From Loripinus fragilis (Eukaryota; Mollusca; Bivalvia; Lucinida; Lucinidae), in the NCBI GenBank assembly GCA_964019695.1, contig OZ026515.1:76871144-76935143 (forward strand): DNA of 64,000 nt, written 5' to 3'. This document shows, one piece after another, positions 51,427 to 63,600 of the stretch. The notes under the pieces were generated by a model, which was given only the letters and a program-made list of their open reading frames with translations, was not told the origin of the DNA and made no database searches. How positions within the stretch are numbered: the stretch's first letter is position 1; each line of letters begins with the position of its first letter. A program made the position numbers and the translations under genes.

Positions 51427-52303
51427 TTTATATGGAGTTCTGCATAAAAGATATGGGGTGGTTACATTTGGCCCTCCTGACAGATAATTAGTACGGGGAC
51501 ACCCGATTTTGATTAGCTCAACTGAGCCGAAGGCTCGTGGGTGAGCTAATATTATACCAGTCACTAGGGCGTCCGTCTATCCGTCGTCCGCCCATCAACA
51601 TTTTCAAACATCTTCTTTTCTGAAACCACTGGGCCAATTGAACTCGAATTTCATATGGAGACTCCTTAGGACGTGGGAACGAAAGTTTGTTCTTATGGTT
51701 CTGGTCATATGACCAAAATAGCCACCATGCCCATATATTATAAAACACCTTAAAATCTTCTTCTCCAGAACCAGAAGGTAGATGATCTTGGGACTTGGTA
51801 TGTAGCATAGGGGGTGCTGGGCCTACCAAGTTTGTTCAAATAATGATTCTAGGTTGACCTTGACCTACTTAACGTCAAGATCAAATATGTTTCCAAATGC
51901 GTTTAAATGGGGTGTTTTTTGGAAAAGTTGATTTTTTGAATACTGTAAAGCCAAAGTGATTATTCTTACTTGATATGTTAAATCTAATAAGACAATGGCT
52001 ATAAATAAGTTTCAAATGTCAAAGTTGACATTTGCCCATTCAGCCAAGGTGGCTCATATTGTGGTCCTGTCAATATATTAAAATATGGTTTACTCACAAA
52101 CCATTGGCCTAATTGTACTCAAATTTCATCTGAAGACTACTTATGATAAGTTAGCTAAAATTTATAAAGAATATTTTGGTTACATGGCAAAAAAGGCCCC
52201 CATGCCCATATGTGGTAAAAAACTTTTTAAAATCTTCTCTAGAACCAGAAGGCCAGTGACCTTGAGACTTGGTATGTAGCATTGGGGATGCTGGGCCTAC
52301 CAA

Positions 52304-52895
52304 AAATAGTGAGTATGATCAGGAAATACCACAATCACAAACTGCAGACAACCCAATGGCACTGCGAGGAAGAGCCGCTCAACCATCACGAGACACCAGG
52401 AAGACAATTTAAGCAAAGCAATCAGCTCTCTCTTCCCCATCAAGATGATTGCAATACTAGAATGGACATAAAGCAACATACAACAATACATGGAACAATT
52501 ACAGACTCCCACAATGGGAGTAACAATAAACAAAAAACAAAAAGTCAACAACAACAGAACCACCGCCTTAGAACGGACAGCAGCCTAAGCCACTGGGGGG
52601 CTTAAATGCATTTTACTGGTACCAAATCTTTGCCCTAGATTCTGCTGTTGTTGAAGTACAAGAAATATTCAGCTCGCATGGAGGCCATCTAACTAATGCA
52701 ATGTATCATCATGGAAAACACTCTAATCAAATTAACACTCCATGATGAAACAAAGAAAAGGGCTCATGACTCACAGATAGTCAGAGCTAAAGAAAACCTC
52801 AAGTTGAGCCACGGTGGGCCAGCTACAGATAAGCATCAGGCACCAACCCACTGATTAAAGCTTTACGTCAGAGTCGTCATAGAGTTTGAGGCCTG
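52304..52895 (+). repeat. Repeat F, full length, in HEL-1 copy 3
   Basis: It begins AAATAGTGAGTATGATCAGG and ends GAGTTTGAGGCCTG, the same ends as 493-1078 reversed. A further 180 bases (52896-53076) of unassigned sequence precede the point where HEL-1 resumes. Confidence 0.75.
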
Positions 52896-53509
52896 ACCCA
52901 CCGTCGTGCAATTAAAGAGGAAACCATAGCTATAAACCGTGATTGAGTTTAAAACTAGGCATGCAGACTGTCGCATGATATCCAAATTATATCCAACCCT
53001 TATATAACGTTAAAATTAGGTTTTCCAACAATTCGTTTGAATTTATAGACTAAATCACCATAAAATATAGGTTTGTACAAGTTTGTTCAAATGATGACCC
53101 TAGGTTGACCTAGACCTACTTAACGTCAAGGTCAAATTTGCTTCTTCATGCATTTGAATAGGATTTTTTAAAGTTGATTTTTTTAATACTGTGGAAGCCA
53201 GTCATTATTCTCACTTAATATGTTCAATCTAGTGTCTATATATAAGTTTAAAAGGTCAAGGTTGACCTTTCAGCCAAGTCCCTTATATTGGAGTCCTACC
53301 AAGATATTAAAACATAGTTTTCTCAGAAACCACTTGGCCAATTGAAACCAAATTTCATATTACAACTTCTTATTATTGGCTAGCCAAAACTTGTACAAAA
53401 TGTTATGGTCACATGACTAAGATGACCACTACGCCCATATAGGGTAAAAACTCTTAAAATCTTTTCTTCTCTGGAACCAAAAGGCCATTGGCTTTGGGAC
53501 TTGGTATGT

Positions 53510-53709
53510 TTGTTTGTTTGATTTGATTCTTTACGTCCACTCAACAATCTTTCAGTTATGCGGGACGGTTCTTCCTGGGTTGAACCAGTACTAAGCTAGG
53601 ATAAATGTGTCTTGCTCAAGGACCACAACGCAGTGACGCCGGTGAGGCTCGAACCCGCGGCCCTTCGGTCTCGAGTCAAGCACTCTACCACTGAGCCACT
53701 GCGCTCCCA
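53510..53709 (-). mobile_element. tRNA-derived SINE, copy 4
   Basis: GGACTTGGTATGT flanks it at 53497-53509 and 53710-53722. The - strand starts GGGAGCGCAGTGGCTCAGTG and ends in the CAAACAAAC tail. Inserted in HEL-1 copy 3. Confidence 0.93.
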
Positions 53710-55021
53710 GGACTTGGTATGTAATAATAGGAATGTGGGCCCTACCAGGTTTGCACAAATGATAAATCTAGGTTGACCTTGACCTACTTAATGGCAAGGT
53801 CAAATTTGATTCCTAATGCATTTATATTGAGAAAATCATAAAATGTTCATTTTTCTATAGCTGTTTAAGCTGAACTCATAATAGTTCTATTGAGAGAATG
53901 GTTTTATATCAAGTACCAAATGTCAAGCTGACCTGTGACCTTTTATCCAAGGCCAGTCATTTGGACTGCCACACACCTAACTAAACATCTTTTTCTCAGA
54001 AATCTTTGGGCTGTTTGATGGATTATTCATTAGATTGTTTAGGTTACTTGACCAATATGGCTGCAGCTCCCATATATGGTAAAATAAAATTTGTTCCATT
54101 ATAATCTGTAGTTGAACTTGACCTATTTTAAGGGGATCAGGTGAGAGCCTCAGGACCTCCAGGTCCTCTGGTTCTTTTTTATGCCCCCAAAGGAACCTTG
54201 GGAGGCACATAGTAACCACACTGTCCGTCAGTCTGTCCGCCCCGCTTTGTGTCCAATGCATATCTCCTATATTCTTTGAGGTAGGAATTCCAAATTTGGT
54301 TGTGGATGCATCTTTGGATGGCAGAGTGTCGCTTACCATTTTCCGGTCACTGTGACCTTGACCTCTGACCTAGTTTTTAGAATAATCGTGTCCGGAGCAT
54401 ATCTCATATTATTGAAGGTAGGAATCCCAAATTGGTGTGTGGATGCAACTTTGGATGGCGGAGTGTCACGTATCATTTTCGGGTCACTCTACCTTTACCT
54501 CTGACCTAGATTGTAGAATAATTGTGTCCAGAACAGATCTCTTGAATTATTTGAGATGGGAATCCAAATTTTATAGAGTGGATGCATCTTGGGATGGTGG
54601 AGTGTCGTGTACCATTTATGGGTCACTGTGACCTTAAACTTGACATTTCACCTCGTTTTTAGAATTATTATATCTAGACATATCTCTTATTATTCAAGTT
54701 GGGAATCCCAATTTTGTTTGAATGCATCTTGGAAAAGTGGATTATCCTGTTCCATTTTCTGGTCACTGTGACCTTGACCTCTGAACTTGTTTCTAGAATC
54801 TGCATCAAGTCTTCTATATTCTTTGAGAAAGGAATTCCAAATTTGGTGTGTGGATGCATCTTGGAGTGTCACATACCATTTTTGGGTCACTGTGACCTTG
54901 ACCTCTGACCTAGATCATTAGAATAATCATGTTCGGAGCATTTTATCTATATAATTTGAGCTAGGAATTCCAAATTTGATGTGCGGTTGCATCTTTGGAT
55001 GGCAGAGTGTCATTTATCAGT

Positions 55022-56765
55022 TAGGGCGAAGATTTGGTACCAGTAAAATGCATTTAAGCCCCCATGTAGCTTAGGCTGCTGTCCATTCTAAGGCCGTGAT
55101 TCTGTGTTGCTGACTTGTTGTTTATTGTTACTCCCATTGTGTGAGGCTGTAATTATCCCCCCGCAAACTTTGTTTGTGGTGGGTATACTGTTTTTACGTT
55201 GTCCGTCCGTGTGTGTGTGCGCCCGTAACGTTTTGTTTCCTTAATAACTCGAGTCATTGCTGGATTTTCATAAAACCTTGCAAACATGCTCATATATGCA
55301 AGGCAAATACTTTAGACAAAAAAGTAAGGGCTAGGGGCCGATTCTATTAGAGTTATTTCCCTTTGTAGTTCTAAATGGCTTTTAATATAGGGTTTTATGC
55401 TTATGCTATTATAGGCCATACACGGGCCGATCAATTCCTACCACAGCATTTGATGGAATAATTGGATACTTTTCCTATACAATGTGGACACATTGAACAT
55501 ATGCATGAAGGAGTTTGGTTCAGAAAAAAATATTTTTTGACAAAATGACAGCTGTGAGAACTTAGACAATTATTCCCTAATAAGGTGTTTGTATATGCAT
55601 AGATGGTGCCTCCATGGGCCGATCAACTCCTACCACAGCTTTTGACGGAGCAATTTGATACTTTGCCTATACAATGTAGACACATTGAACATATGCATGT
55701 AGGAGTTTGGTCAGAAAAAATAATTTTTGACAAAATGACAGCTGTGAGAACTTAGACAGTTTCTCCCTAATGAGGCTTTTGTATATGCATAGATGGTGCC
55801 TTCATGGGCCGATCAACTCCTACTACAGCTTTCGATGGAACAATATGATACTTTGCCTATACAATGTAGACACATTGAACATATGCATGAAGGAGTTTGG
55901 TTCAGAAATTTTTTTTTGACAAAATGACAGCTGTGAGAACTTAGACAATTTTTCCCTAATAAGGCTTTTGTATATGCATAGATGGTGCCTTCATGGGCCG
56001 ATCAACTCCTACTACAGCTTTCAATGGAACAATTTGATACTTTGCCTATACAATGAAGACACATTGAACATATGCATGAAGTAGTGTGGTTGAAAGAAAA
56101 TAATTATTTACAAAATGTCAGCAGTGAGAACTTAGACAATTATTCCCTTATATGGCTTTTGAATAGGCATTGATAGTGCCTTTATGGGCCGATCAACTCC
56201 TACCACAAGCAATTTGATACTTTGTCGATACAATGTAGACATACTGGACATATGCTTGAAGGAGTTTATAACTTTTGTTGAACTTAGACAATTATTCCCT
56301 TATATGGCTTTTGTATATGCATGAATAGTGCCTTTATTGGCCGAACAACTCCTATCACAGCTTTTGATTGAGCAATTTGATACTTTGCCGATACAATGTA
56401 GACACATTGAACATATGCATGAAGGAGTTTATAATTTTTGTTTGCACAGATTCTACTGAAATCTTATTTTCTAAACTAAGGTCTGCTGGTTTGAACTATA
56501 ACTTGCCAAGTATTTTCACTGACTTACTGTGCGGGGGTATCTAATAGGCATTGCTTATTGACTTTTTTCATTGTTCTATGTTTTGTTGTACGTTACTTGT
56601 GTCCCTTCTTTTTTTTGCAATCATCTTGATGGGGAAGAGAGAGCTGGTTGCTTTGCTTTGTTTGTCTTCCTGGTGTCTCGTGATTGTTGTTTGTCTCTTC
56701 CTGGCGGTGCCATGGGTTTGTCTGCAGTTTGTGATTTTGGTATTTCCTGATCATACTCACTATTT
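55022..56765 (-). repeat. Repeat F in HEL-3, itself interrupted
   Basis: Reversed copy from GGGCGAAGATTTGGTACC to CATACTCACTATTT. It is split after CTGTAATT (55154) by HEL-2 and resumes ATTGTTCTATGTTTTG at 56570. Confidence 0.8.
55155..56569 (+). mobile_element. HEL-2, copy 2, in repeat F
   Basis: A 1415 bp copy from ATCCCCCCGCAAACTTTG to TTGCTTATTGACTTTTTTC. ATT is duplicated at 55152-55154 and 56570-56572. The uninterrupted site is visible at about 36888 (CTGTAATTGTTCTATG). Core units of about 190 bp and the 3' GTGCGGGGGTATCTAAT are as in copy 1. Confidence 0.85.
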
Positions 56766-57075
56766 TTGGTGTGACTGACCTAATTTCTAGAGTAATCAAT
56801 TTCATGTCAGGAGCATATTGAGGTAGGAATCCCAAATTTGCTGTATGGATTCACCTTTTGGTGTCACACACTGTGAAATTGACCTATGACCTAGTTTCTA
56901 GAATAATCGTGTCTTGAGTATATCTCCTATATTATTTGATGTAGGAATCCCAAATTTGGGGTGTTGATTCCTCTTGGGATGGCAGAGTGGTGCATACCAT
57001 TTGGGTCACTTTGACCTTGACATTGCCTTCTGGCCTTATTTCTAGGTCTTTCGTGTCTGGACCATATTTCCTATA

Positions 57076-57486
57076 TTACAGCTAACTTTCCTCAAATGTG
57101 TCTAATGCTAAACCAATTCCTATGGGGGTATTAGTCACGTTACTTTGACATTTCTTGTTTCTAAAATGTATTCTGATAATCCATGGGATTTTCAACATCA
57201 GCTTTTTTAATATATAATAGTTCCTATTTTCGAGGGATTGCCAAAATATATCATGCAGTATCTTGTCACAGCTTGGGATAACAAATAAACTTGCACATTT
57301 TCGAGAAGGTTTGAGGTCATCAGCGAAAATCAAAGTTAAAAAAAAGAAGCTGGCTGCAGATCACAACTACTTTAGTTTGGTATTTAGAACTAGTGTTATT
57401 CTTTCATCTATTTAGAAAACTGGTCAAATGCTGAAAACTTTCATATGGGATTATGAAAAACGAAGCGTGGTGACATATCGTTTTTA
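57076..57486. other. Unassigned sequence
   Basis: A short - strand frame containing FADD by chance shows no other reverse-transcriptase motif. No feature is supported. Confidence 0.45.
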
Positions 57487-59216
57487 TTAGCTCACCTGAG
57501 CCGAAGGCTCATGGGTGAGCTAATAGTATACCAGTCACTCCGTCGTCCGTCCGTCCGTCCGTCCGTCGTCCGTCCGTCCGGCAACATTTTCAAACATCTT
57601 CTTCTCTGAAACCACTGGGCCAATTAAACTCAAATTTCATATGGAGACTCCTTAGGACGCGGGAACGAAAGTTTGTTCAAATGGTCCTGGTCACATGACC
57701 AAGATGGCCGCCACGCCCATATATGGTTAAAACCCTTTAAAAATCTTCTTCTCCAGAACCAGAAGGCCGATGACCTTGGGACTTGGTATGTAGCATTAGG
57801 GATGTGGGGCCTACCAAGTTTGTTCAAATGATGATCCTAGGTTGACCTTGACCTACTTAACGTCAAGGTCAAATTTGCTTCCTAATGCATTTAAATGGGA
57901 ATTTTTTTGAAAAGTTGATTTTTTGAATACTGTTGAAGCCAAAGTCATTATTCTCACTTGATATGTTTAACCTAATGAGACAATGACTGTAAATAAGTTC
58001 CAAAGGTCAAGGTTGACCTTCGACCTTTCAGCTAAGTGGCTCATATTGGAGTCCCATCTATATATTAAATCATAGTTTTCTCACAAACCATTTGCCCAAT
58101 TGAACTCAAATTTCATGAGAAGACTCCTTATGCTAAGTTAGCCAAAATTTATACAAAATATTTTGGTCACATGACCAAGATGGCCACCATGCCCATATAT
58201 GGTAAAAACCCTTAAAAATCTTCTTCTCCAGATCCAGAAGGCCGATGACCTTGGGACTTGGTATGTTGCATTGGGGATGTGGGGCCTACCAAGTTTGTTC
58301 AAATGATGATCCTAGGTTGACCTTGACCTATTTATGTCAAGGTCAAATTTGCTTCCTAATGCATTTAAAAGGGATTTTTTTTTGAAAAGTTGATATTTTG
58401 AATACTGTTGAAGCCAAAGTCATTTTTCTCACTTGATATTTTAAACCTAATGAGACAATGGCTATATATAAGTTCCAAAGGTCAAGGTTGACCATTTACT
58501 TTTCAGCCAAGGTCACTCATATTGGAGTCCCATCAACACATTAAAACATAGTTTCCTCAGAAGCCACTTGGCCAATTGAACTCAAATTTTATTTGAAGAC
58601 TCCTTATGATAGGTTAGCTAAAATTTATACCAATTGCACTGGTCACATGACCAAGAAGGCCACCATGCTCATATATGGTAAAATCCCTTTAAATATCTTC
58701 TTTTCTGGAACCAAAAGGCCAATGGCCTTGGGACTTGGTATGTAGCATTGCGGGTGTAGGCCCTATCCAATTTGCACAAATGATGAATTTAGGTTGACCT
58801 TGACCTACTTTATAGCAATGTCAAATTTGATTCCTAAAGCATTTATATGGGAAAAATCTTGAAATGTTCATTTTTCTATAACTGTTTAGACCGAAATCAT
58901 AATACTTACAAGAAATGTTTAACCTAATGAGACATTGGTTTTATATAAGTACCAAATGTCAAGCTGACCTGTGACCTTTTATCCAAGGCCACTCATTTTG
59001 ACTGCCACATACCTATTTAAAGATCTTTTCCTCAGAAATCACTTGGCTATTTGATGGAGTATTCATTGGATCGTTTAGGTCACTTGACCAAAATGGCTGC
59101 AACCCACATATGTGGTAAAACAAAATTTGTTTCATTATAAGCTGTAGTTGACTTAGAACTATTTTAACATTATTAAGGAGATCAGGTGAGCGCCTCAGGA
59201 CCTTCAGGTCCTCTAG
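57487..59216 (+). mobile_element. HEL-1, copy 4, complete
   Basis: The best-preserved copy. It has the 5' hairpin TTAGCTCACCTGAGCC with GGGTGAGCTAA and several CCGTCCGTCC words. Three units of about 477 bp are marked by ACATGACCAAGATGGCC near 57691, 58168 and 58646. The 3' end has GATCAGGTGAGCGCC, AGGACCTTCAGGTCCT and CTAG. Confidence 0.8.
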
Positions 59217-59460
59217 TTTTATAAATGGATAACCCATGCATTAAACAAATTGTATGCAAAGTATTGAACGAATTTCAACTTGGGAAGTAGTTAGTAGCAT
59301 GTCCTTAACAAAAGCAGCTTATGACAAAGTTTGAAGTGTGGGTGGAAGTCCTTATATCTAGATGTACTGACGGACTTTAAAAACGCCTACACTAACTTCC
59401 TGTTATATCTTTAAAAGACGTTGAATGTATACTTCCTTTTACTCCGGCATCCAATTTAGG

Positions 59461-60710
59461 TTACCTTGCACCCCCAGGACAATTTTTCATGGGTGCCAAA
59501 TTGTTCATTGGGACCCCCTGGATGGGAAACGAAGATGTCCTCAAAAATATTTTGGTTTGGGCAATGTGAAATTGAATGGTTTCTATGGCAACCCATAGCG
59601 AATTTGAGAAGGGGGGTCTGCCTACAAAATTACTCATATCTCAGATGTTACTTAACTTAGTACCAAATTAAAGCGTAGACATAGGCCTATTATCCCCTTG
59701 TTGCATATGCAAATTATCTAATTTGCATATTCCTAAATATTTATGAAAACATTAAAAATGTGGTTCACGAATGGGGGTATACGTACAAGATCAATAATAT
59801 CTCGGCTTCTTTTAGTCGTAGATTACTAAAATTTGTAGCAACATATCAAATTTGCATACTTTGCAATCTCTTAAATATACATAAAAAACACTAAAAAATA
59901 AGAAAAAATCATTACAAATATAAATAGGCTAATTTCATCCCGATATTGTCATTGTTGCATGTTTTAATATAATCCATGTTACAATTTCACAGGACCATTC
60001 ATCCAATGGTCCTATATGAATATTATCTCAATTGAATATTTATGAAAATGCATTAAAAACTAAAAAAAATGAGGGAAAATCACGTAAAAAACTATAAGCC
60101 TAGGGGAAGGGTTAAGGTACGATCTATCCTGCACTCCTAAGGCCTTTTAAATTCATGCCAAATTGTTTAGTGGGACCCTCAGAATTTGAAACGAGGTACT
60201 CCTAAAAAGAAATTTGATATGGGCTACGTGAAAATGCCTGGTTTCCATGGCAACATCTTATATGATTCTCGAGATTGGGAGGTAGGCCTACAAATTCAAT
60301 CATATCTAGGGTTCTACTTATTTAAGAGCACTAAAATTTGTGTCAAATTAAAGCTTAGACAGATGTCTTTTTTTCCTGTGGTCAGATTTGTAAATCATCT
60401 AATTTGCATATTTATGAATATCAATGAAAACCTACAAAAATGAAGTAAAATCATAAAAAAACAAAACATAAATGAACATATTTCAGCACAAAAACATAAA
60501 AACCACCATTGTTGCCATTTTTATATCCTCCGTGATTCAATTTGATAAGTTCTTTCATCCAGTGGTCATATATGAAAATTATCTCATTTGCATATTCATG
60601 AATATTAATGAAATCTTAAAAATTAGAGAAAAAAAAACATTGGTAAACTATAGTATGCAACGGGGTAATCAGACCTAAATTTAACACATAGGACATTTCA
60701 TTATGGCTGT
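59461..60710. repeat. 185 bp satellite family, degenerate, with composite leader
   Basis: TTGCACCCCCAGGACAATTT and TTTCTATGGCAACCC are followed by satellite words (CCTACAAAATTACTC, TAATTTGCATATTC, ATTTATGAAAAC). A second leader at 60110-60250 (TTTCCATGGCAAC) restarts the same order. Confidence 0.65.
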
Positions 60711-61416
60711 AAAGGATCATTGACGGTTTGGGCCTTATACGCCTATTTTTCTGATTCCAAAAACGCTGCTTTTGAGCTTCTAGTGTGGTGCATGTAGTAT
60801 CAGTGCAATAGGTGAATCTAATGGCAAGAGCCAGCTAGCAAAATATTTTCAAAATTCCTACGCACTCGAGAGTTATGGCGGGTAGAAAGGGGAGGGGGTC
60901 TGAAATTTCATGAAAACAAAAAGTGCTTTAAAAAGTTATTTCTGCACTTTTTCTTGATTTATTTGGTAGGCATGGTGATATGTATTGAACATACCATATG
61001 CAGAGTATTAACGAATCACGATAATTGATGAAATTGTTACAAAAAAAAAAATATGTTTTGTAAAAAAATAATTTTGGGGAGATAATTTAGAAGTTACCTG
61101 TACATTTTTGACTACATGTACCGTAAATAATACAAAACTGAAAGCTCAACAAAAGAAATAAATATTTTTGAAGGCATGAAAATGTCCCATTTAGCATTGG
61201 AAAGTAAAACTGATTCTAACTAGGTCCTTTGAATATTACTTTTGCTTTGTTTAAAGGGCATAGCATGTTGAAAATGTATTTAAAGTGTCCGAATATTTAT
61301 GGTATACATATGCATGTATATCCCTATATGAGACAATATATTGAACACTAAAGTATTTACCTGTTATAACGCTTTGCATGCCAGTGGATATTTTTGTCAT
61401 CTGCCAATAGCCTTTT

Positions 61417-61482
61417 GCAAACAGTTTGAACCCAGATCAAGACCAACAGAATGTCAGTCTTGATCTGGATCCAAACTGTTTG
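61417..61482. repeat. H1 hairpin repeat
   Basis: GCAAACAGTTTGAACCCAG and CTGGATCCAAACTGTTTG pair, with inner ATCAAGACCAACAG and TGTCAGTCTTGAT. Confidence 0.85.
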
Positions 61483-61830
61483 ACACTCTGATGGTGGTCC
61501 TGGGTGGTTTATTTTTAAATAACTTAATTTTGGAGAAAGTCAGCAGACAAAAATAAAACATGAACAATTCCCTAGCATGCAAATAGATAAGTACAGGACG
61601 TTTGCAAAATAATGTGCCTTTTAATAACAGTGAGATTTTTTCTTATGAAAAAATGCATAAAACCTTGCTAATTCTACTTTTAATCTTTAAGTACTTACTA
61701 TTAAACTAGCACAGAATACAAAGCAGTTTAGGAGGTTGATTCTAGAGAGCTTCATTACTGTCATTAATTTCTTAATAGGTAGAAAAGGCATTTTATGGGC
61801 TTAGGCCCTGGGTTTTCGGGCTGCTGAACA

Positions 61831-61929
61831 TCTTTCCCCCCCCTTGTGCCAGCAAGCCACTTCCATACAATGTGTAAAATATGGTAACACAAATATATGC
61901 AAAAGCTTTTGCTGGCACACGGGGGGGAA
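61831..61929. repeat. Hairpin of about 100 bp
   Basis: TTCCCCCCCCTTGTGCCAGCA pairs with TGCTGGCACACGGGGGGGAA. Confidence 0.75.
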
Positions 61930-62149
61930 CGATATTTTAAAAAATGTTTTCGGATTTCCATATATCTAATTTTGGATTGTTCTACCCAAAATTTTACATC
62001 TTTGAAGCATTTAATATCGAAAACGGATTTCACAGCCATAAAGTACTCAGGTCAGGGTAGCTTCAAGGTGAAGATAGGGACGATTGACAAACTTTTATTT
62101 TTACTGAAAACCATAGGCATTTACCCATAGCAAGTGTCAATGATCCTTT

Positions 62150-63600
62150 GTCCAATAGGACCACATAAATGCAAAAAAGATTGTCCTAAAAAATAAAAGC
62201 CCTTTGGTTTTTAAAATTTCATGGTTTCCATGGCAACCCATTATGCGACTGTAAAGAATGGGGGTATACCTACAAAAATACTCATATCTTAACAACATCT
62301 CATCCTAGATTACTAAACATGGTACCAAACTAATCCCTGGACATAGCAGTTTAATTTGGTAGTTAGATATGCAAATTATCTAATATCCATAATCATGAAT
62401 ATTAATGAAAACTTTAGAAATGAGAGATAAAATCTCGGAAAATTTAAGGGGTGTACGTATAAAATTACCAATATCTCAGCTGCTATGCGTCCTAGTGTAT
62501 CAAACATGGTGACAAATCAATGCTTAGACATAGTACTTTTACCTTAAGGTCAGTTTTGAAAAATAGTTTACATAAATAATTATGAATTTTAGTTCAAACA
62601 GAAGAAATAAATGAAAAATTGCGGAAAAATCAATGGGTGTACTTACAAATCTAATATATCCCAATTGCTAAGTGCCCTAGAGTACCAAAATTGGTTTAAA
62701 CTCATGCTAAGAGAATAGAATGTTTAACAAATTATCAAATTTTAAAATGGTCATATTATAACATTCATGAATATTGATGAAACCATGAGCATTTTGAGAA
62801 AAATACTTGAAAATTAAGGGGGTATACCTACAAAATTACTCATAACTCAGCAGCTTATAGCCCTTACGTAGCAAACAAGGTGCCAACTTATTGCTATGAT
62901 ACATTCCTTTATCTCAATGGTAATATTTGCCAGTTGTCTCATTTACATATTCATGAAAATTAATATAAACAGAATAAAGAGAAAAATCGCCAAAAAATGA
63001 ATGGGGTATACCTACAAAATTACCAATATCTTAGCTGCTAATTGCCCTAGAGTAGCAAATAATATACTAAATTTCAGTCTATGCATAACAGTTTTACCTA
63101 GTGGCAAGATAAAAGAATTAATAATTTGTTTAAGATAAATATTAATAAAAACTTTAAAAATACAAGAAAAAAATGTATACAAATTGAGAGCAGTGTACCT
63201 ACAAAAGTACTCGTATCTCAGCTGCTATAAATCTTTTACTTTTTTTTCTTTTACTCAAAAACACGTAGGAATATGCTGTTTGATATGGTACCAAGCTTGC
63301 TACTATTGGGCAATTGGAAGCTAAGATATGAATCACTTTGTAGGTATACCCCCTTAATTTTCCTGTATTTTTCTCTAGTTTCTCATGATTTCATCAATAT
63401 TCATGAGAATTTAAATTTGATGTGTTATAAATTGGATCATTTTGGTAAACATGTTGTGTCTATACATTGACTTAAAATCAGGTTTGGCACTATTGGGCAC
63501 TTAACTACTGAGATATAAGTAATTTTGGAAGTGCACCCCTTTGATTTTTCCGCAATTTTTCATTCATTTCTTCTGTTTTCATTAAAGGGCTAAGTTCACG
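62150..63600. repeat. 185 bp satellite family, right block
   Basis: Diverged monomers with CCTACAAAATTACC, TCAGCTGCTA, ATATTCATGAAAATTAAT and GGTACCAAAC words. From about 63330 the words appear reversed (TACCCCCTTAATTTTCC, TCATCAATATTCATGAG), so orientation flips as it does near 2990. Confidence 0.7.

Larger units (their letters stand above)
51513..54171 (+). mobile_element. HEL-1, copy 3, interrupted twice
   Basis: It starts TTAGCTCAACTGAGCC. The 3' end has GGATCAGGTGAGAGCC, AGGACCTCCAGGTCCT and CTGG instead of CTAG. A repeat F copy splits GGCCTACCAA from AAGTTTGTTC, and a SINE splits a TTGGGACTTGGTATG word. Confidence 0.75.
54180..57075 (+). mobile_element. HEL-3 minisatellite element, interrupted
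   Basis: It starts TATGCCCCCAAAGGAACC followed by CTGTCCGTCAGTCTGTCCG. Then come units of about 138 bp (GTAGGAATTCCAAATTTGG, GGATGGCAGAGTGTC, CACTGTGACCTTGACCTC). It continues after a repeat F insertion (55022-56765) with the same units to about 57075. No 3' hairpin was found. Confidence 0.65.
60711..62149. repeat. Possible inverted-repeat element inside satellite
   Basis: AAAGGATCATTGAC at 60711 and GTCAATGATCCTTT ending 62149 are inverted. The satellite lies on both sides. An H1 hairpin (61417-61482) and a 100 bp hairpin (61831-61929) lie inside. No target duplication was found. Confidence 0.4.

Noticed and set aside
56551..56835. Opposed frames with hydrophobic segments (also near 36853 and 52297)
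   Set aside because: The same peptide recurs wherever repeat F lies, so these are frames of a non-coding repeat.
57082..57333. Minus-strand frame containing FADD, suggestive of reverse transcriptase
   Set aside because: No other reverse-transcriptase motif lies around it. The four residues alone are not evidence.
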